From the NCBI RefSeq assembly GCF_026151205.1, contig NC_087081.1, positions 12,668,340 through 12,732,339 on the forward strand: DNA of 64,000 bases, written 5' to 3'. Position numbers and translations under genes: made by a program. The stretch comes from Bolinopsis microptera. Lineage: Eukaryota > Ctenophora > Tentaculata > Lobata > Bolinopsidae. Shown here one piece after another: positions 13,201 through 25,176 of the stretch (positions are counted from its first letter, which is position 1; every line of letters starts with the position of its first letter). A model generated the notes under the pieces. That model saw only the letters and a program-made list of their open reading frames with translations. It ran no database searches and had not been told where the DNA came from.

Positions 13201-16200
13201 ACTGTAAAATTTCGGCCCTGGAAATTTCAGCTTCAAAAACTGAAAATGGGACAGAGTATGGGACAGTATGATTTTCCAATTTTTTTAGAGATTTTGACCT
13301 TCAGTACCCCAATTTGGTTTCATACCATCATCAATTAACTGACTAATTGGTCTGTGGTCAAAAATTTCATCCAATCTGTCAAATGTGTGTTCAGAAATTT
13401 TCATATCTGAAAATGGGACAGAGTTTTGAAAATACAACTTTTCGTTTTGTTAAGATTTCTGCTTTGAGCTTCTTCCGATCCGAATCAAAATTCTAACACC
13501 TCAATCCTGTCATTTGGGATCTATAGTTGACTGACTAATTGGTTGCAGGTCAGAAATTCGGTCGAAACTGTAAAATTTCAGCCCTGGAAATTTCAGCTTC
13601 AAAAACTGAAAATGGGACAGAGTATGGGACAGTATGATTTTCCAATTTTTTTAGAGATTTTGACTTCCACTACCCCAATTTGGTTTCATACCATCATCAA
13701 TTAACTGACTAATTGGTCTGTGGGCAAAAATTTCATCCAATCTGTCAAATGTGTGTTCAGAAATTTTCATATCTGAAAATGGGACAGAGTTTTGAAAATA
13801 CAAATTTTTCGTTTTGTTATGATTTCTGTTGTGAGTTTCCTCCGACCTGAATCAAACTTCCAGCGCCTCGATCGTGTCATTTGGGGACTATAGATGACTG
13901 ACTAATTGGTTGCAGGTCAGAATTTCGGTCGAAACTGTAAAATTTCGGCCCTGGAAATTTCAGCTTCAAAAACTGAAAATGGGACAGAGGGGACAGTATG
14001 ATTTTCCAATTTTTTCGAGATTTTGACTTCCAGTACCCCAATTTGGTTTCATACAATCATCAATTAACTGACTTATTGGTCTGTGGGCAAAAATTTCATC
14101 CAATTTGTCAAATGTGTGTTCAGAAATTGTAATATCTGAAAATGGGACAGAGTTTTGAAAATACAACTTTTCGTTTTGTTAAGATTTCTGCTGTGAGCTT
14201 CCTCCGATCCGAATCAAAATTCTAACACCTCAATCCTGTCATTTGGGATCTATAGTTGACTGACTAATTGGTTGCAGGTCAGAAATTCGGTCGAAACTGT
14301 AAAATTTCGGCCCTGGAAATTTCAGCTTCAAAAACTGAAAATGGGACAGAGTATGGGACAGTATGATTTTCCAATTTTTTTAGAGATTTTGACCTTCAGT
14401 ACCCCAATTTGGTTTCATACCATCATCAATTAACTGACTAATTGGTCTGTGGGCAAAAATTTCATCCAATTTGTCAAATGTGTGGTTAGAAATTTTCATA
14501 TCTGAAAATGGGACGGAGTTTTGAAAATACAACTTTTCGTTTTGTTAAGATTTCTGCTGTGAGCTTCCTCCGATCCGAATCAAAATTCTAACACCTCAAT
14601 CCTGTCATTTGGGATCTATAGTTGACTGACTAATTGGTTGCAGGTCAGAAATTCGGTCGAAACTGTAAAATTTCAGCCCTGGAAATTTCAGCTTCAAAAA
14701 CTGAAAATGGGACAGAGTATGGGACAGTATGATTTTCCAATTTTTTTAGAGATTTTGACCTTCAGTACCCCAATTTGGTTTCATACCATCATCAATTAAC
14801 TGACTAAATGGTCTGTGGGCAAACATTTCATCCAATTTGTCAAATGTGTGTTCAGAAATTTTCATATCTGAAAATGGGACAGAGTTTTGAAAATACAACT
14901 TTTCGTTTTGTTAAGATTTCTGCTGTGAGCTTCCTCCGATCCGAATCAAAATTCTAACACCTCAATCCTGTCATTTGGGATCTATAGTTGACTGACTAAT
15001 TGGTTGCAGGTCAGAAATTCGGTCGAAACTGTAAAATTTCAGCCCTGGAAATTTCAGCTTCAAAAACTGAAAATGGGACAGAGGGGACAGTATGATTTTC
15101 CAATTTTTTTAGAGATTTTGACCTTCAGTACCCCAATTTGGTTTCATACCATCATCAATTTACTGACTAATTGGTCTGTGGGCAAAAATTTCATCCAATT
15201 TGTCAAATGTGTGTTCAGAAATTGTAATATCTGAAAATGGGACAGAGTTTTGAAAATACAACTTTTCGTTTTGTTAAGATTTCTGCTGTGAGCTTCCTCC
15301 GATCCGAATCAAAATTCTAACACCTCAATCCTGTCATTTGGGATCTATAGTTGACTGACTAATTGGTTGCAGGTCAGAAATTCGGTCGAAACTGTAAAAT
15401 TTCGGCCCTGGAAATTTCAGCTTCAAAAACTGAAAATGGGACAGAGTATGGGACAGTATGATTTTCCAATTTTTTTAGAGATTTTGACCTTCAGTACCCC
15501 AATTTGGTTTCATACCATCATCAATTAACTGACTAATTGGTCTGTGGGCAAAAATTTCATCCAATTTGTCAAATGTGTGTTCAGAAATTGTAATATCTGA
15601 AAATGGGACAGAGTTTTGAAAATACAACTTTTCGTTTTGTTAAGATTTCTGCTGTGAGCTTCCTCCGATCCGAATCAAAATTCTAACACCTCAATCCTGT
15701 CATTTGGGATCTATAGTTGACTGACTAATTGGTTGCAGGTCAGAAATTCGGTCGAAACTGTAAAATTTCGGCCCTGGAAATTTCAGCTTCAAAAACTGAA
15801 AATGGGACAGAGTATGGGACAGTATGATTTTCCAATTTTTTTAGAGATTTTGACCTTCAGTACCCCAATTTGGTTTCATACCATCATCAATTAACTGACT
15901 AATTGGTCTGTGGGCAAAAATTTCATCCAATTTGTCAAATGTGTGTTTAGAAATTTTCATATCTGAAAATGGGACGGAGTTTTGAAAATACAACTTTTCG
16001 TTTTGTTAAGATTTCTGCTGTGAGCTTCCTCCGATCCGAATCAAAATTCTAACACCTCAATCCTGTCATTTGGGATCTATAGTTGACTGACTAATTGGTT
16101 GCAGGTCAGAAATTCGGTCGAAACTGTAAAATTTCAGCCCTGGAAATTTCAGCTTCAAAAACTGAAAATGGGACAGAGTATGGGACAGTATGATTTTCCA

Positions 16201-17160
16201 ATTTTTTTAGAGATTTTGACCTTCAGTACCCCAATTTGGTTTCATACCATCATCAATTAACTGACTAAATGGTCTGTGGGCAAACATTTCATCCAATTTG
16301 TCAAATGTGTGTTCAGAAATTTTCATATTTTCCTCCGACCCGAATCAAACTATCAGCGCCTCGATCGTGTCATTTGGGGTCTATAGTTGACTGACTAATT
16401 GGTTGCAGGTAAGAAATTCGGTCGAAACTGTAAAATTTCGGCCCTGGAAATTTCAGCTTCAAAAATTGAAAATGGGACAGAGTATGGGACAGTATGATTT
16501 CCAATTTTTTTAGAGATTTTGACTTCCAGTACCCCAATTTGGTTTCATACCATCATCAATTAACTGACTAATTGGTCTGTGGGCAAAAATTTCATCCAAT
16601 CTGTCAAATGTGTGTTCAGAAATTTTCATATCTGAAAATGGGACAGAGTTTTGAAAATACAACTTTTCGTTTTGTTAAGAATTTTGCTGTGAGCTTCCTC
16701 CGATCCGAATCGAAATTCTAACACCTCAATCCTGTCATTTGGGATCTATAGTTGACTGACTAATTGGTTGCAGGTCAGAAATTCGGTCGAAACTGTAAAA
16801 TTTCGGCCCTGGAAATTTCAGCTTCAAAAACTGAAAATGGGACAGAGTATGGGACAGTATGATTTTCCAATTTTTTTAGAGATTTTGACTTCCAGTACCC
16901 CAATTTGGTTTCATACCATCATCAATTAACTGACTTATTGGTCTGTGGGCAAAAATTTCATCCAATCTGTCAAATGTGTGTCCAGAAATTTTCATATTTA
17001 AAAGTGGGACAGAAATTGGAAAATACGAATTTTAATTTTTTTTTCTTTAGCTTTCTGCTGTGATCTTCCTCTGACCGAAATCAAACCTCCAGCACCTCGA
17101 TCATGTCAAATGGGGTCTATATTTAATACTAACTAATTGGTTGCAGGTGAGAAATTCAGT
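7226..17160. repeat. ~366-bp dimeric satellite array, about 27 copies
   Basis: The anchor GACTGACTAATTGGTTGCAG recurs about every 366 bp across nearly 10 kb. Each monomer has two diverged halves of about 180 bp. Half A has CTGACTAATTGGTTGCAGG and later TGAAAATGGGACAGAGTATG. Half B has CTGACTAATTGGTCTGTGGG and later TGAAAATGGGACAGAGTTTT. The first copies (7226-7900) and the last (from about 17000) are most diverged, and the centre is most homogeneous. Nearly identical two-monomer blocks recur 732 bp apart (12047-12430 versus 12779-13160). One monomer is internally deleted at 16328. The 60-97 codon open frames inside are repeated by-products, not genes. Confidence 0.95.
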
Positions 17161-18150
17161 CAAAGCTGTTGTCATTGTCAAATAAAATCCATATAACTGT
17201 TTACACTACATAGTTCAGAACTAGATGATTAAGAGAAATTAGAACATAACTGATTATGACCAGCTAGCGGGCTTTTTGTGATAAATAATGGCAATGTTGA
17301 ATATATTCCGAGCCTGCAATAAAAAGCATTGGAACAAGACATATGTATTTTGTCTCCTCGTCAGCGTTAGACTAATTTTATGTCCCTGCTAAATTCGATT
17401 TTCATTGCCTAAAATTGAAAACTTACAAACGTTTATATATGAATCCCCAGTTATCCCATACAATATATAATAGCCAACAATATTATGTCCGATTTTAGGG
17501 CCTAGAAATAGACGAATGAAATGAAACGTCAAGGTGCAAAGATTCCGGAAGAGTTTCTGATCTAATGAGACCAAAGAGGCGACACAGAACTGCATCAGAA
17601 ATGTAAATCGGATTAATGTTTCAGCGTATCATTTTATTTTTATGCAAACGTTGATCAGCCTATTGATTTTATTCATTATTCTCGGACCGAACAAAATGTT
17701 AAATTGATCTTTTGCTCTTAGCCTGTGACCAATTACCATGTTGTTTTTTATTTGGTCGGTAATTTCCCTGTCGCTGTTACTACCAGGAACTACAGGTTCA
17801 CTTATTTTATTTCAGTGTTATGTTCAATGAAACGTTTAATTTGGTTATCTTTACTCAGGCTAAATAAGAAGGGGATCTTTTTTGTCGTTGTTAATTCACA
17901 CTTCTAGAGTCCCATTAAATTAATACCTGTTGATAACATTAGTTTTTTGTCGAATTTGAAAAAGTTGTGCAAAAACTTAGCTACGTACAGATGGACTACC
18001 TGGTTAAAACCCACATATTTTCTCTTAATTACGAATGAATGGATAGTATCATACCGCCTGAGACAGTAAACTCCAGAAGTTTACCGTGAAGCATCTACTC
18101 AGTCAGCTCTCTGTCTCTATTCTGTCTCTTTATTAAATTAGTTTGTCTTT
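17160..18150. other. Non-coding stretch, no supported gene
   Basis: Unique AT-rich sequence after the satellite. Short open frames exist, including one at 17828 beginning MKRLIWLSLL that looks like a signal peptide, but its exon phase does not fit the exon at 18154. I see no gene I can support. Confidence 0.5.
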
Positions 18151-18153
18151 CAG

Positions 18154-20425
18154 AGGAGTACACGCCTCCAACAATTCTAACAACTCTAACTCATGCTGAT
18201 ATTGAACATCTGCCGAGCTCCACCTACTCCACCTCCTTCACCTACGCTCATACTTCCACTCCTCTTCCAGACAATGTTATACTCGGTATTACAAGCTCAC
18301 TAATTTAGTTATATAATGTCTGGCGGTGGTATAGTTCTATTTTACACATAATTACATATTCTATCCTATAACTGCTTCTTATTTCTTTATTTGACGTACA
18401 ATATGATTATTTTTCTCTTTCAGGTTGCTTCGTATAGTGAAAATATTTACGATTACTTTATATCGAGCCGAATGAAACACATCTGGTCAAATCGTTTTTA
18501 TATACGTGATCTTACGAACGGAACCGTTGTCAAATAAGCTTGGTATTTGAACTTGAAGGTGCATCCCTCAGATGAGACAGAAGATGACGAGGAAGATGTT
18601 TCTGAAGTAGATCAGGAGGGAGAAACGGAAGAAGGTTTAAAAGTTGATGTCTGGAAATTTGTTTCATGCCTCATACCAGTTGCAGTACAAAATTTATATT
18701 ATAAATACTACAATCATTTGAAAAACATGAAATAAAAGCATAAGGACATAAGTAGTATTGAAAGCTGAGAATTGAAGAAGAATGATTAAATAGCTCTTTA
18801 TTGCAACTAGTTGTATTGATTTTAGATAATTATTATCAATATTCCGAGAAAAGGCGAAGAAGATATTGACGATTTATCAAAGAAGGCCAAGAAAAAGGCT
18901 ATGAAGGACAAAAAGAAAAAAGGGAAAAAAGAGAAGAAAGAAAGAAAGAAAAAAGACAAAGGGGAAAAAGAAAATGGTATTTATGATTTTATGATTTAAC
19001 CGTCTATTTGAGGGTTCCTTTTCACTTAATTTGAGAAGTATTTTTAAGTGTATTAGGGTCTTCAATGAAATTCTTCATTCGTTCAGTTTTTTTTAATCAT
19101 TTCTATCTTTGTTTGAAGCTGGTAACATTGTAAATGTAACAGGGACCAAAAAAGAAAAAAAGAAGAGCAAAAAGAAAGGAAAAAAGAATAAAGGGAAAGG
19201 CAAAAAGGATGGTAAGAATAAAAGTGGCCCTGATGGCTCCGGCTAAACTTTATAATCTAATATTTCACAATTGTAACTTTAATGCTGCATGTATATTGGA
19301 TATCATGAGAAATGTCTAAATGTTGCAGTTATGCGATAATGTAAGTGTACTTTGTTTTTGAGTAAATTGTTGACTATTTTATATTAAGCAAAATATTAAA
19401 CTATCGAACATCGCAGCTAATTTGTGCAAGGCTGGAAGCTTCAGTACAAAAAAAGGATGTGAGCAATGCTCTGAAAATACTTTTAGTGGGAATGAAGATT
19501 CTGCATGTACACCATGCCCGAACGGATTAGTATCTGCAGTCGGATCAACATCAGAGGATGACTGCTCCTATGGTAATTATTAACCCCCATCCCCCTCCGT
19601 AATCAGCTTTACACATAGCTACTATGTTGAAACTACACAAGCGTTTTTATTTAGAAACCCCCTCCCACCACGCCTCAATGATTACGTAAGATGTGAACGA
19701 CCCCTTAGTCTTTATACAAGTATCAGAACTTTTGTGGCACCGGGCAGATGACAGATCTGTAACTGTTATCATCACTTTAATTAATAAACTTATTTTCATC
19801 AGTCACCTGGTCTACTGTCAGTAGACCAGGTGACTGATGAAAATAAGTAGTACTGATATTAATAAGTGTTTCTTAACGTTAAGATTAAACTCACACTCCC
19901 GCAGACCAATACCCGACCTGTAACTGTTGGACTGCTGAGTGTGGGTATTGTTCCAGTATCGATTGTACCGTCAAACAAGACCTCTTCAACTCCAACAACG
20001 GAATTGAGGTCCACTCCACACCAGGGAGAAGAAGAAAGGAACTAGATACAGTTATTCTCTATAACGAGGAGGGGGAGCAGCTTGGTCAGTTTCAGTGGAA
20101 CGTGAAAGGGATATATTTGTCGGGGTGTGTGAGGTGCCAAACACCTCCAGCTCTGAAAGAGGCGAGGATCAAAGGCGGACTTGAGGAGCCGTGGACCTTC
20201 TCTCTTGCTGGGGGTGTGGTCCAGATACGGATGGGTGGAGAAGTGATGTATACAAATCCGTTGAAAGGGGAGTGCTTTGATAGATACGTTAAAGTAAATC
20301 GGTTCGCGTTCTACAAAATGACCTGTGGGAATTCATTCTCTTTTATACCTAATGAAATGGTGGCTGGAGAACAAGTTTCGTCTAACTGTCCTGTTGCTTG
20401 TCTACTGAATCAGAGCTTGAGTTGA
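18154..20425 (+). CDS. Unrecognised Lys-rich and Cys-rich protein, partial gene model
   Basis: Several phase-1 exons are visible. 18154-18285 is Thr/Ser/Pro-rich (EYTPPTILTTLTHADIEHL). 18572-18634 is acidic (DETEDDEEDVSEVDQEGE). A lysine-rich exon ends at 18976, and 19143-19211 is also lysine-rich. 19417-19572 is a cysteine module with CKAGSF, CEQCSENTFSG and ACTPCPNG, like the ephrin-receptor/GCC2-GCC3 type repeat. 19905-20425 is a 173-codon last exon starting DQYPTCNCWTAECGYCSS and ending LLNQSLS. The cysteines suggest a secreted or extracellular protein, although no signal peptide exon was found. The acceptor of the first lysine-rich exon is unclear: the best AG gives a different phase. 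The 18154 exon could instead end another gene through an acceptor at about 18421, which adds CFV and a stop. I do not recognise the C-terminal domain. Confidence 0.6.
19788..19848. repeat. 61-bp perfect palindrome in an intron
   Basis: Two 30-bp arms, 19788-19817 and 19819-19848, are exact reverse complements around a single T. They begin ACTTATTTTCATCAGTCACC. The palindrome lies 57 bp before the exon at 19905. There is no adjacent transposon sequence. Confidence 0.9.
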
Positions 20426-21214
20426 GTTGTTAGCCGTTAGGACTGAGCTACTGGCTACTGAAACACGATTTATATACTATAGGACATAGGTATATAGTAC
20501 CTAGTTATAACTTTATAATTATGTTTATTTCTAATAATGCAAATATTCAAATGGTGTGTTTTAATGATTAATATAATGTATGATTCTCTACCTCCTTGCT
20601 TCCCCTGCTTAGTGCCTCGGTGATTGTTTATTTGCTTGGCTTTCTTCGGAAGCTTTCTCCAGGAACCAGGCTTCCTGTACCTCAGTATAGTCTTTTACCA
20701 TCCTCATTTATTGGTCGCTGGACAAAATTCACAAAACAGTGAACAGTGAAGTTTTGGTCCAGGAAACCATTACCTGGGGACCCCAGGCTATAATATTTAT
20801 GTTCATAATCGAATAGAGATTTGGCGGTTTGACAGGCTGAGCGCCGCCCAGTAAGGAAACCAAGGAAGTTTATATTTGAAAACGGTTGGCAGAAGTGTCT
20901 CCTTGCCTCTTTAACCCCTGCCTTAAAGTGCCTCCCATCCCAGATTGTATTTGTATCACAGCTAAAGGTACAATTTCAGAACAGAAAGATTTAGCTTAAT
21001 ACATCATATCAATAACTTAATAATCATATTAATATGCTAACATGCTACACCGTTGCCAGGGTAACCTAATCACATTTTAGTTTGTGTCACCGAGCTATAC
21101 TTCTACGGTTACAAGTGTGGGACTGTGAGAGGTTGCTTTGCTGTTGTTAAAGTCAGTTGCTTAAAAATCGAATATCGTATTTTTGCTTCAGTTGTGCTTT
21201 TAACATTTAACAAA
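20426..21214. other. Intergenic region, no supported gene
   Basis: This holds the presumed 3' UTR of the preceding gene and the upstream region of the 21215 exon. No clear poly(A) signal, RNA gene or complete repeat was recognised. Confidence 0.5.
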
Positions 21215-21464
21215 ATGAGGCACCCTTGTGAGCCTTCAGAATATCAGTTTCACTACGACAGATCATACCTCAGAACTTCTTCCAAGTCCGGGGCCGGGAA
21301 CAGTGCTAAGCAATCAGTAACCAATGGCAACGCATCCTCTAGGTCAGCGTCAGCTGGTCCCCGATACCCAATGCCAAATAGAGATCTGGACATTTTATTT
21401 GAAGTGAATAAATCCAGAAAACCGGGGGAATGTTTGGCAAACATCCAGTACGATAAATACACAG
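21215..21464 (+). CDS. First coding exon of an unrecognised Ser-rich protein
   Basis: The exon opens with MRHPCEPSEYQFHYDRSYL, runs through a Ser/Gly/Ala-rich low-complexity stretch (residues about 22-50), then PNRDLDILFEVNKSRKPGEC. It ends KYT at a phase-1 donor (ACAG, then GTCACT). The frame is open upstream, but 21215 is the first in-frame ATG. A phase-1 exon at 40231 that begins by completing a Gly codon and reads EVLSIKPL is a compatible continuation (KYTG-EVLSIKPL). That would make a roughly 19-kb intron, so the link is an inference. No family recognised. Confidence 0.5.
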
Positions 21465-22559
21465 GTCACTATCTTTACATTTAGTAGCTTAATTATCGGG
21501 TTTTATATATTTGTTTTTCATGCGATTAGGGAGCATTCACATATGACGTCAGCAAGATTTTGGCCAATTTTACCCCCCGGCCCCCTCCCTTAGTAATACA
21601 TAATAGTATAGGGAGTGTGCTCAATGTTCATAATCATTGCCCATGAAAAATGAAACAAATGTTGGCTACCCCTATCAAGATTCTAAAAAAAGTGCGATGA
21701 GATTGGATTTTGACACCCTGCGGTTTCTTTGCGTTCGCGACTATACCCATTTGTGATTCTCCTGTGTGGACGCAGGTATGACAAATCATATATCATCTTA
21801 AAGTACACACTCAGACTCGGAGATCACAACCTTAATCAGTTCTAGGGACTGTTCCTGGGTAGAGTTATGAAGGTTTAAAGCTTTCGTGCCGCGCAATCGC
21901 CCCAAAATGGCTAAAAATGTGTACTGTCGAAGAATAACTTTGCGCAGGGAGTGCGCGAGCACGTCAATTTGATAGTTAAAATTGTACCTTGAGTATCTAA
22001 TTAACAGCTAAGTTCGCTAAGCGTAATGTCTTCACATGATCACCCGAGACTCGAATCGAGTTCGAAACCGACCCAGACCCATATTCACATTTTTTATCCG
22101 AAACAAGTATTTAAACAACTTTTTAGTGGTAATACAATAAAAATGGCTAACCGTAGGATGACTTGTTAGAACAACCATGTGGAGGTATCATTTTGTTAAT
22201 AGTAAGTTCAAGTCATTTTGTACTCATAGTTGGATAATATCCGGTTGGAAGAGACAAGGACAAGTGAAACAAGGAAATTAGGAGTGAGGGCAAATTTTCA
22301 TTTTCTTTGAAAAATAAAACATTTTAATTTAAGGTTCTAATCTCACATAAAAACAAATTAACATTTTGATCTGATATCAGAGAATTGTTCGAGAGGTAAG
22401 GTCTAGGTATTCTTATCTCATCGTAGAAAATCTTTGGCAGAACTTCACTGCAACTCCCAATCTGAAAGAAATTGAATTGTCTTAAAAAGTCTCATATAAA
22501 AACGATTACAGGGGTAGGGGTTTCCAGATTTTAGCTATTTTCATTTCACCTTGAATTCA
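21465..22559. other. Non-coding stretch, nothing recognised
   Basis: Moderately AT-rich sequence after the exon at 21464. I find no open frame with family features, no terminal repeats and no RNA gene. Confidence 0.5.
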
Positions 22560-23880
22560 GTAATTTTAGAATGGATATGGCCTGAGTTCCACCTACCCCG
22601 GAACATAAAATCACTACAATGGGTAAAGATTCTCGGTCTGGATTTTACCTGAATTTCAGTAATTTTGGGATGGGCGTGGCCCCTAGGAGTGGCCTGAGTG
22701 GGTTGAGAAGTCGAAACTTAATTTTTATGATGGTTTGGGACAAGTACTACCTATTTAAACACTAAAACATGTGCCACCTACTCCGGAACAAAAAGCATCA
22801 CAGGGGTAAAGATTCTCGGTCTGGATTTTACCTGGATTTCAGTAATTTTGGGATGGGCGTGGCCCCTGAGAGTGGCCTGAGTGGGTTGGGAGGTCGAAAC
22901 TTGATTTTTATGATGGTTTCGGATAGGCAGTACCCATTTTTATGCTAAAACATGGGCCACCTACCCTGGAACATAAATCGCATACGGGGGTAAAGATTCT
23001 CAGTCTGGATTTGTATGGGATTTGGCCTGGATTTCAGCTATTTTGGGATGGGCGTGGCCCCTGGGAGTGGCCTGAGTGGTTTGATAGGTCGAAACTTGGT
23101 TTTTTAATGGTTTGGGATAGGCAGTACCCATTTTTATACTAAAACATGGACCACCTACCCCGGAACATAAATCGCATACGGGGGTAAAGATTCTCAGTCT
23201 GGATTTGTATGGGATTTGACATGGATTTCAGCTATTTTGGGGTGGGCGTGGCCTGAGTGGTTTGAGAGGTGGAAACTTGGTTTTTATGATGGTTTGGGAT
23301 AGGCAGTACCCATTTTTATACTAAAATATGGGCCACCTACCCCGGAACATAAATCGCATACGGCGCGGGGGTAAAGATTCTCAGACAGGATTTGACCTGG
23401 ATTTCAGCTATTTTGGGATGGGCGTGGCCCCTGGGAGTGGCCTGAGTGGTTTGAGAGGCCGAAACTTGGTTTTTATGATGGTTTGGGATAGGCAGTACCC
23501 ATTTTTATACTAAAACATGGGCCACCTACCCCGGAACATAAATCGCATACGGGGGTAAAGATTTTTAATCCTGGATTTCAGCTATTTTGGGATGGGCGTG
23601 GCCCCTGGGAGTGGCCTGAGTGGTTTGAGAGGTGTAAACTTGGTTTTTTTGATGGTTTGGGATAGTCAGTACCCATTTTATACTAAAACATGGGCCACCT
23701 TACCCCGGAACATAAATCGCATACGGGGGTAAAGATTTTCAATCTTGATTTTACCTGGATTTCAGCTATTTTGGGATGGGCGTGGCCCCTGGGAATGGCT
23801 TGAGTGGGTTGAGAGGTCGAAACTTGATTTTTATGATGGTTTAGGACAGGTACTACCTATTTCACCACCAAAACATATTC
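22560..23880. repeat. ~185-bp tandem repeat, about 7 copies
   Basis: Units starting near CCACCTACCCCGGAACATAA recur at about 22590, 22772, 22958, 23150, 23333, 23523 and 23694. Each contains GGGGGTAAAGATT, TTTTGGGATGGGCGTGGCC and GATGGTTTGGGATAGGCAGT. Copies differ by indels of up to about 20 bp. Open frames of about 60 codons inside are by-products of the repeat. Confidence 0.9.
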
Positions 23881-24286
23881 CAAAATCCTCTTCATAAACC
23901 AAGCGAACGCGTGTGCAGTTATAAATTGTGCGCGCGCCAGCCTTTCTGTCAAAGTGTGGCTAAACAAATTTTTTTTCAACACGAAAATCTTGAAATTTGC
24001 TAGTTTCAGAAGATAAATCCATCAGTTTCCATGAATTTGGGACATTGGGACATCGAAGTGTTTGCTGTATTTAAGTGCTGGGAATTGGGTTAAGCCTCCA
24101 TTCGATTTTCTAAGATGGATATAGTTATACTTATAAGCTAGGCTCACGAGTCATCAAAAGTCGCGTAAAATTACCCAGTTTCATGGAATGAACCGAAATG
24201 AACGAAAATGAATATTCTCCTAAAAGTGCTCAAAGCTCCCGTGTTTGACATGGTAAAAAACCGAAATATCTCTGAGGGGATATTTC

Positions 24287-24412
24287 GGGGGGGGGGGGGG
24301 GGGTACCAATGACATAAATTGCATAATGGAGAATTGGACAATAAAAATTTCCATTTATGCCATAAAACGTATGCCATTTTATGCCATTGGTACCCCCCCC
24401 CCCCCCCCCCCC
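24287..24412. mobile_element. Short G/C-capped inverted-repeat element (MITE-like)
   Basis: A G run then GGGTACCAATGACATAAATT opens the element. A sequence close to the reverse complement (ATGCCATTGGTACCC) then a C run closes it, giving about 126 bp. The architecture resembles the larger element at 2858-3293, but the sequence differs. The target duplication is not clear. Confidence 0.6.
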
Positions 24413-24429
24413 TGATATAAACCCGCAAA

Positions 24430-24830
24430 AGTGTTATTTAACAAGGGCAGTTACCTGCTCTGTCCAAGCGGGCCGGGCAGGTTGTTCAGAGGGTCTTTGT
24501 TATGGTTGCCGGGCAACATGTTGTTCTGGTTGCCTGGTCACAGGTTCCTCTTCGTCACAGACCATGTGCATGGCCTCCACAGACTGAGTACTGGCGCTCC
24601 GTTCTCTCACACACTGCTGCTTATCAGAGGGGCGGGCTGGTTGGGAAAGTACTGGTGACCATCTTTCGAGGGAGAGAGTGGCATGGTGGGTCATGTGGTT
24701 CAGGCTCACCATATCAACGGGGCCCTCCTCTTCTCCCTCTCGTAGTCTCGTTCCTTGTTCCGCATCATAACTACTACAGTCACGTCTCCACCCTAGTGAG
24801 ATATAGTGTTAATTGAGGAATAATATTTCT
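24430..24830 (-). other. GC-rich island with overlapping open frames, identity unknown
   Basis: About 400 bp are clearly richer in G+C than the neighbourhood. On the minus strand an open frame reads LERWSPVLSQPARPSDKQ and later VRERSASTQSVEAMHMVC. A second frame, which can start at MLPGNHNKDPLNNLPGPL, ends at a good donor (GACAGAGCAG then GTAACTG, about 24450). An acceptor-like CACTAG lies near 24800. This may be an exon or a captured gene fragment. I recognise no family, and the plus strand is open too. Confidence 0.25.
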
Positions 24831-24859
24831 TTCTGAACTTCATAATGTGGTGAAATCAG

Positions 24860-25175
24860 CAAGTAACATCAAACAGGCAATTTTTGGTGAACATGATGAG
24901 TAAGGTACATGGAAAATGGTAACTTTTGGTGAACATGGCGAGTAAAGTACATTAAAATTGGGAAATTTTGTTAGATATGGCGAATGAGATACCTCAAAAC
25001 TGGTAACTTCTGGTGAAATTAGCGAGTAAGCTACACTAAAACTGGTAACCAAATAGGTAACTTTGGGGTGAAAATGACAAGTAAAGTACACCAAAACTGG
25101 TAACTTTTAGTGACCATGGCATGGTGCGAACTAGGTACATAAAAACTGGTTACTTTTAGTGAACATGGCGAGTAG
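24860..25175. repeat. ~40-bp tandem repeat
   Basis: Seven or eight diverged units resemble AACTGGTAACTTTTGGTGAA followed by CATGGCGAGTAAAGTACA. The array ends directly against the retroelement fragments at 25177. Confidence 0.8.
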
Positions 25176-25176
25176 A

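Noticed and set aside
8032..15234. Repeated 60-97 codon frames (for example KISEHTFDRLDEIFAHRPIS)
   Set aside because: They recur once per satellite monomer on both strands, with different frameshifts between copies and no protein family features.
17828..17860. Signal-peptide exon MKRLIWLSLL for the gene at 18154
   Set aside because: The only plausible donor is GC-type and the phase does not match the next exon.
18421..18435. Acceptor giving CFV-stop as the definite end of the gene at 18154
   Set aside because: The pyrimidine tract is good, but the phase-1 exon at 18572 is an equally good continuation. Sequence alone does not decide.
24171..24428. Minus-strand frame with a polyglycine run
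   Set aside because: The glycines come from the poly-G/C end of an inverted-repeat element.
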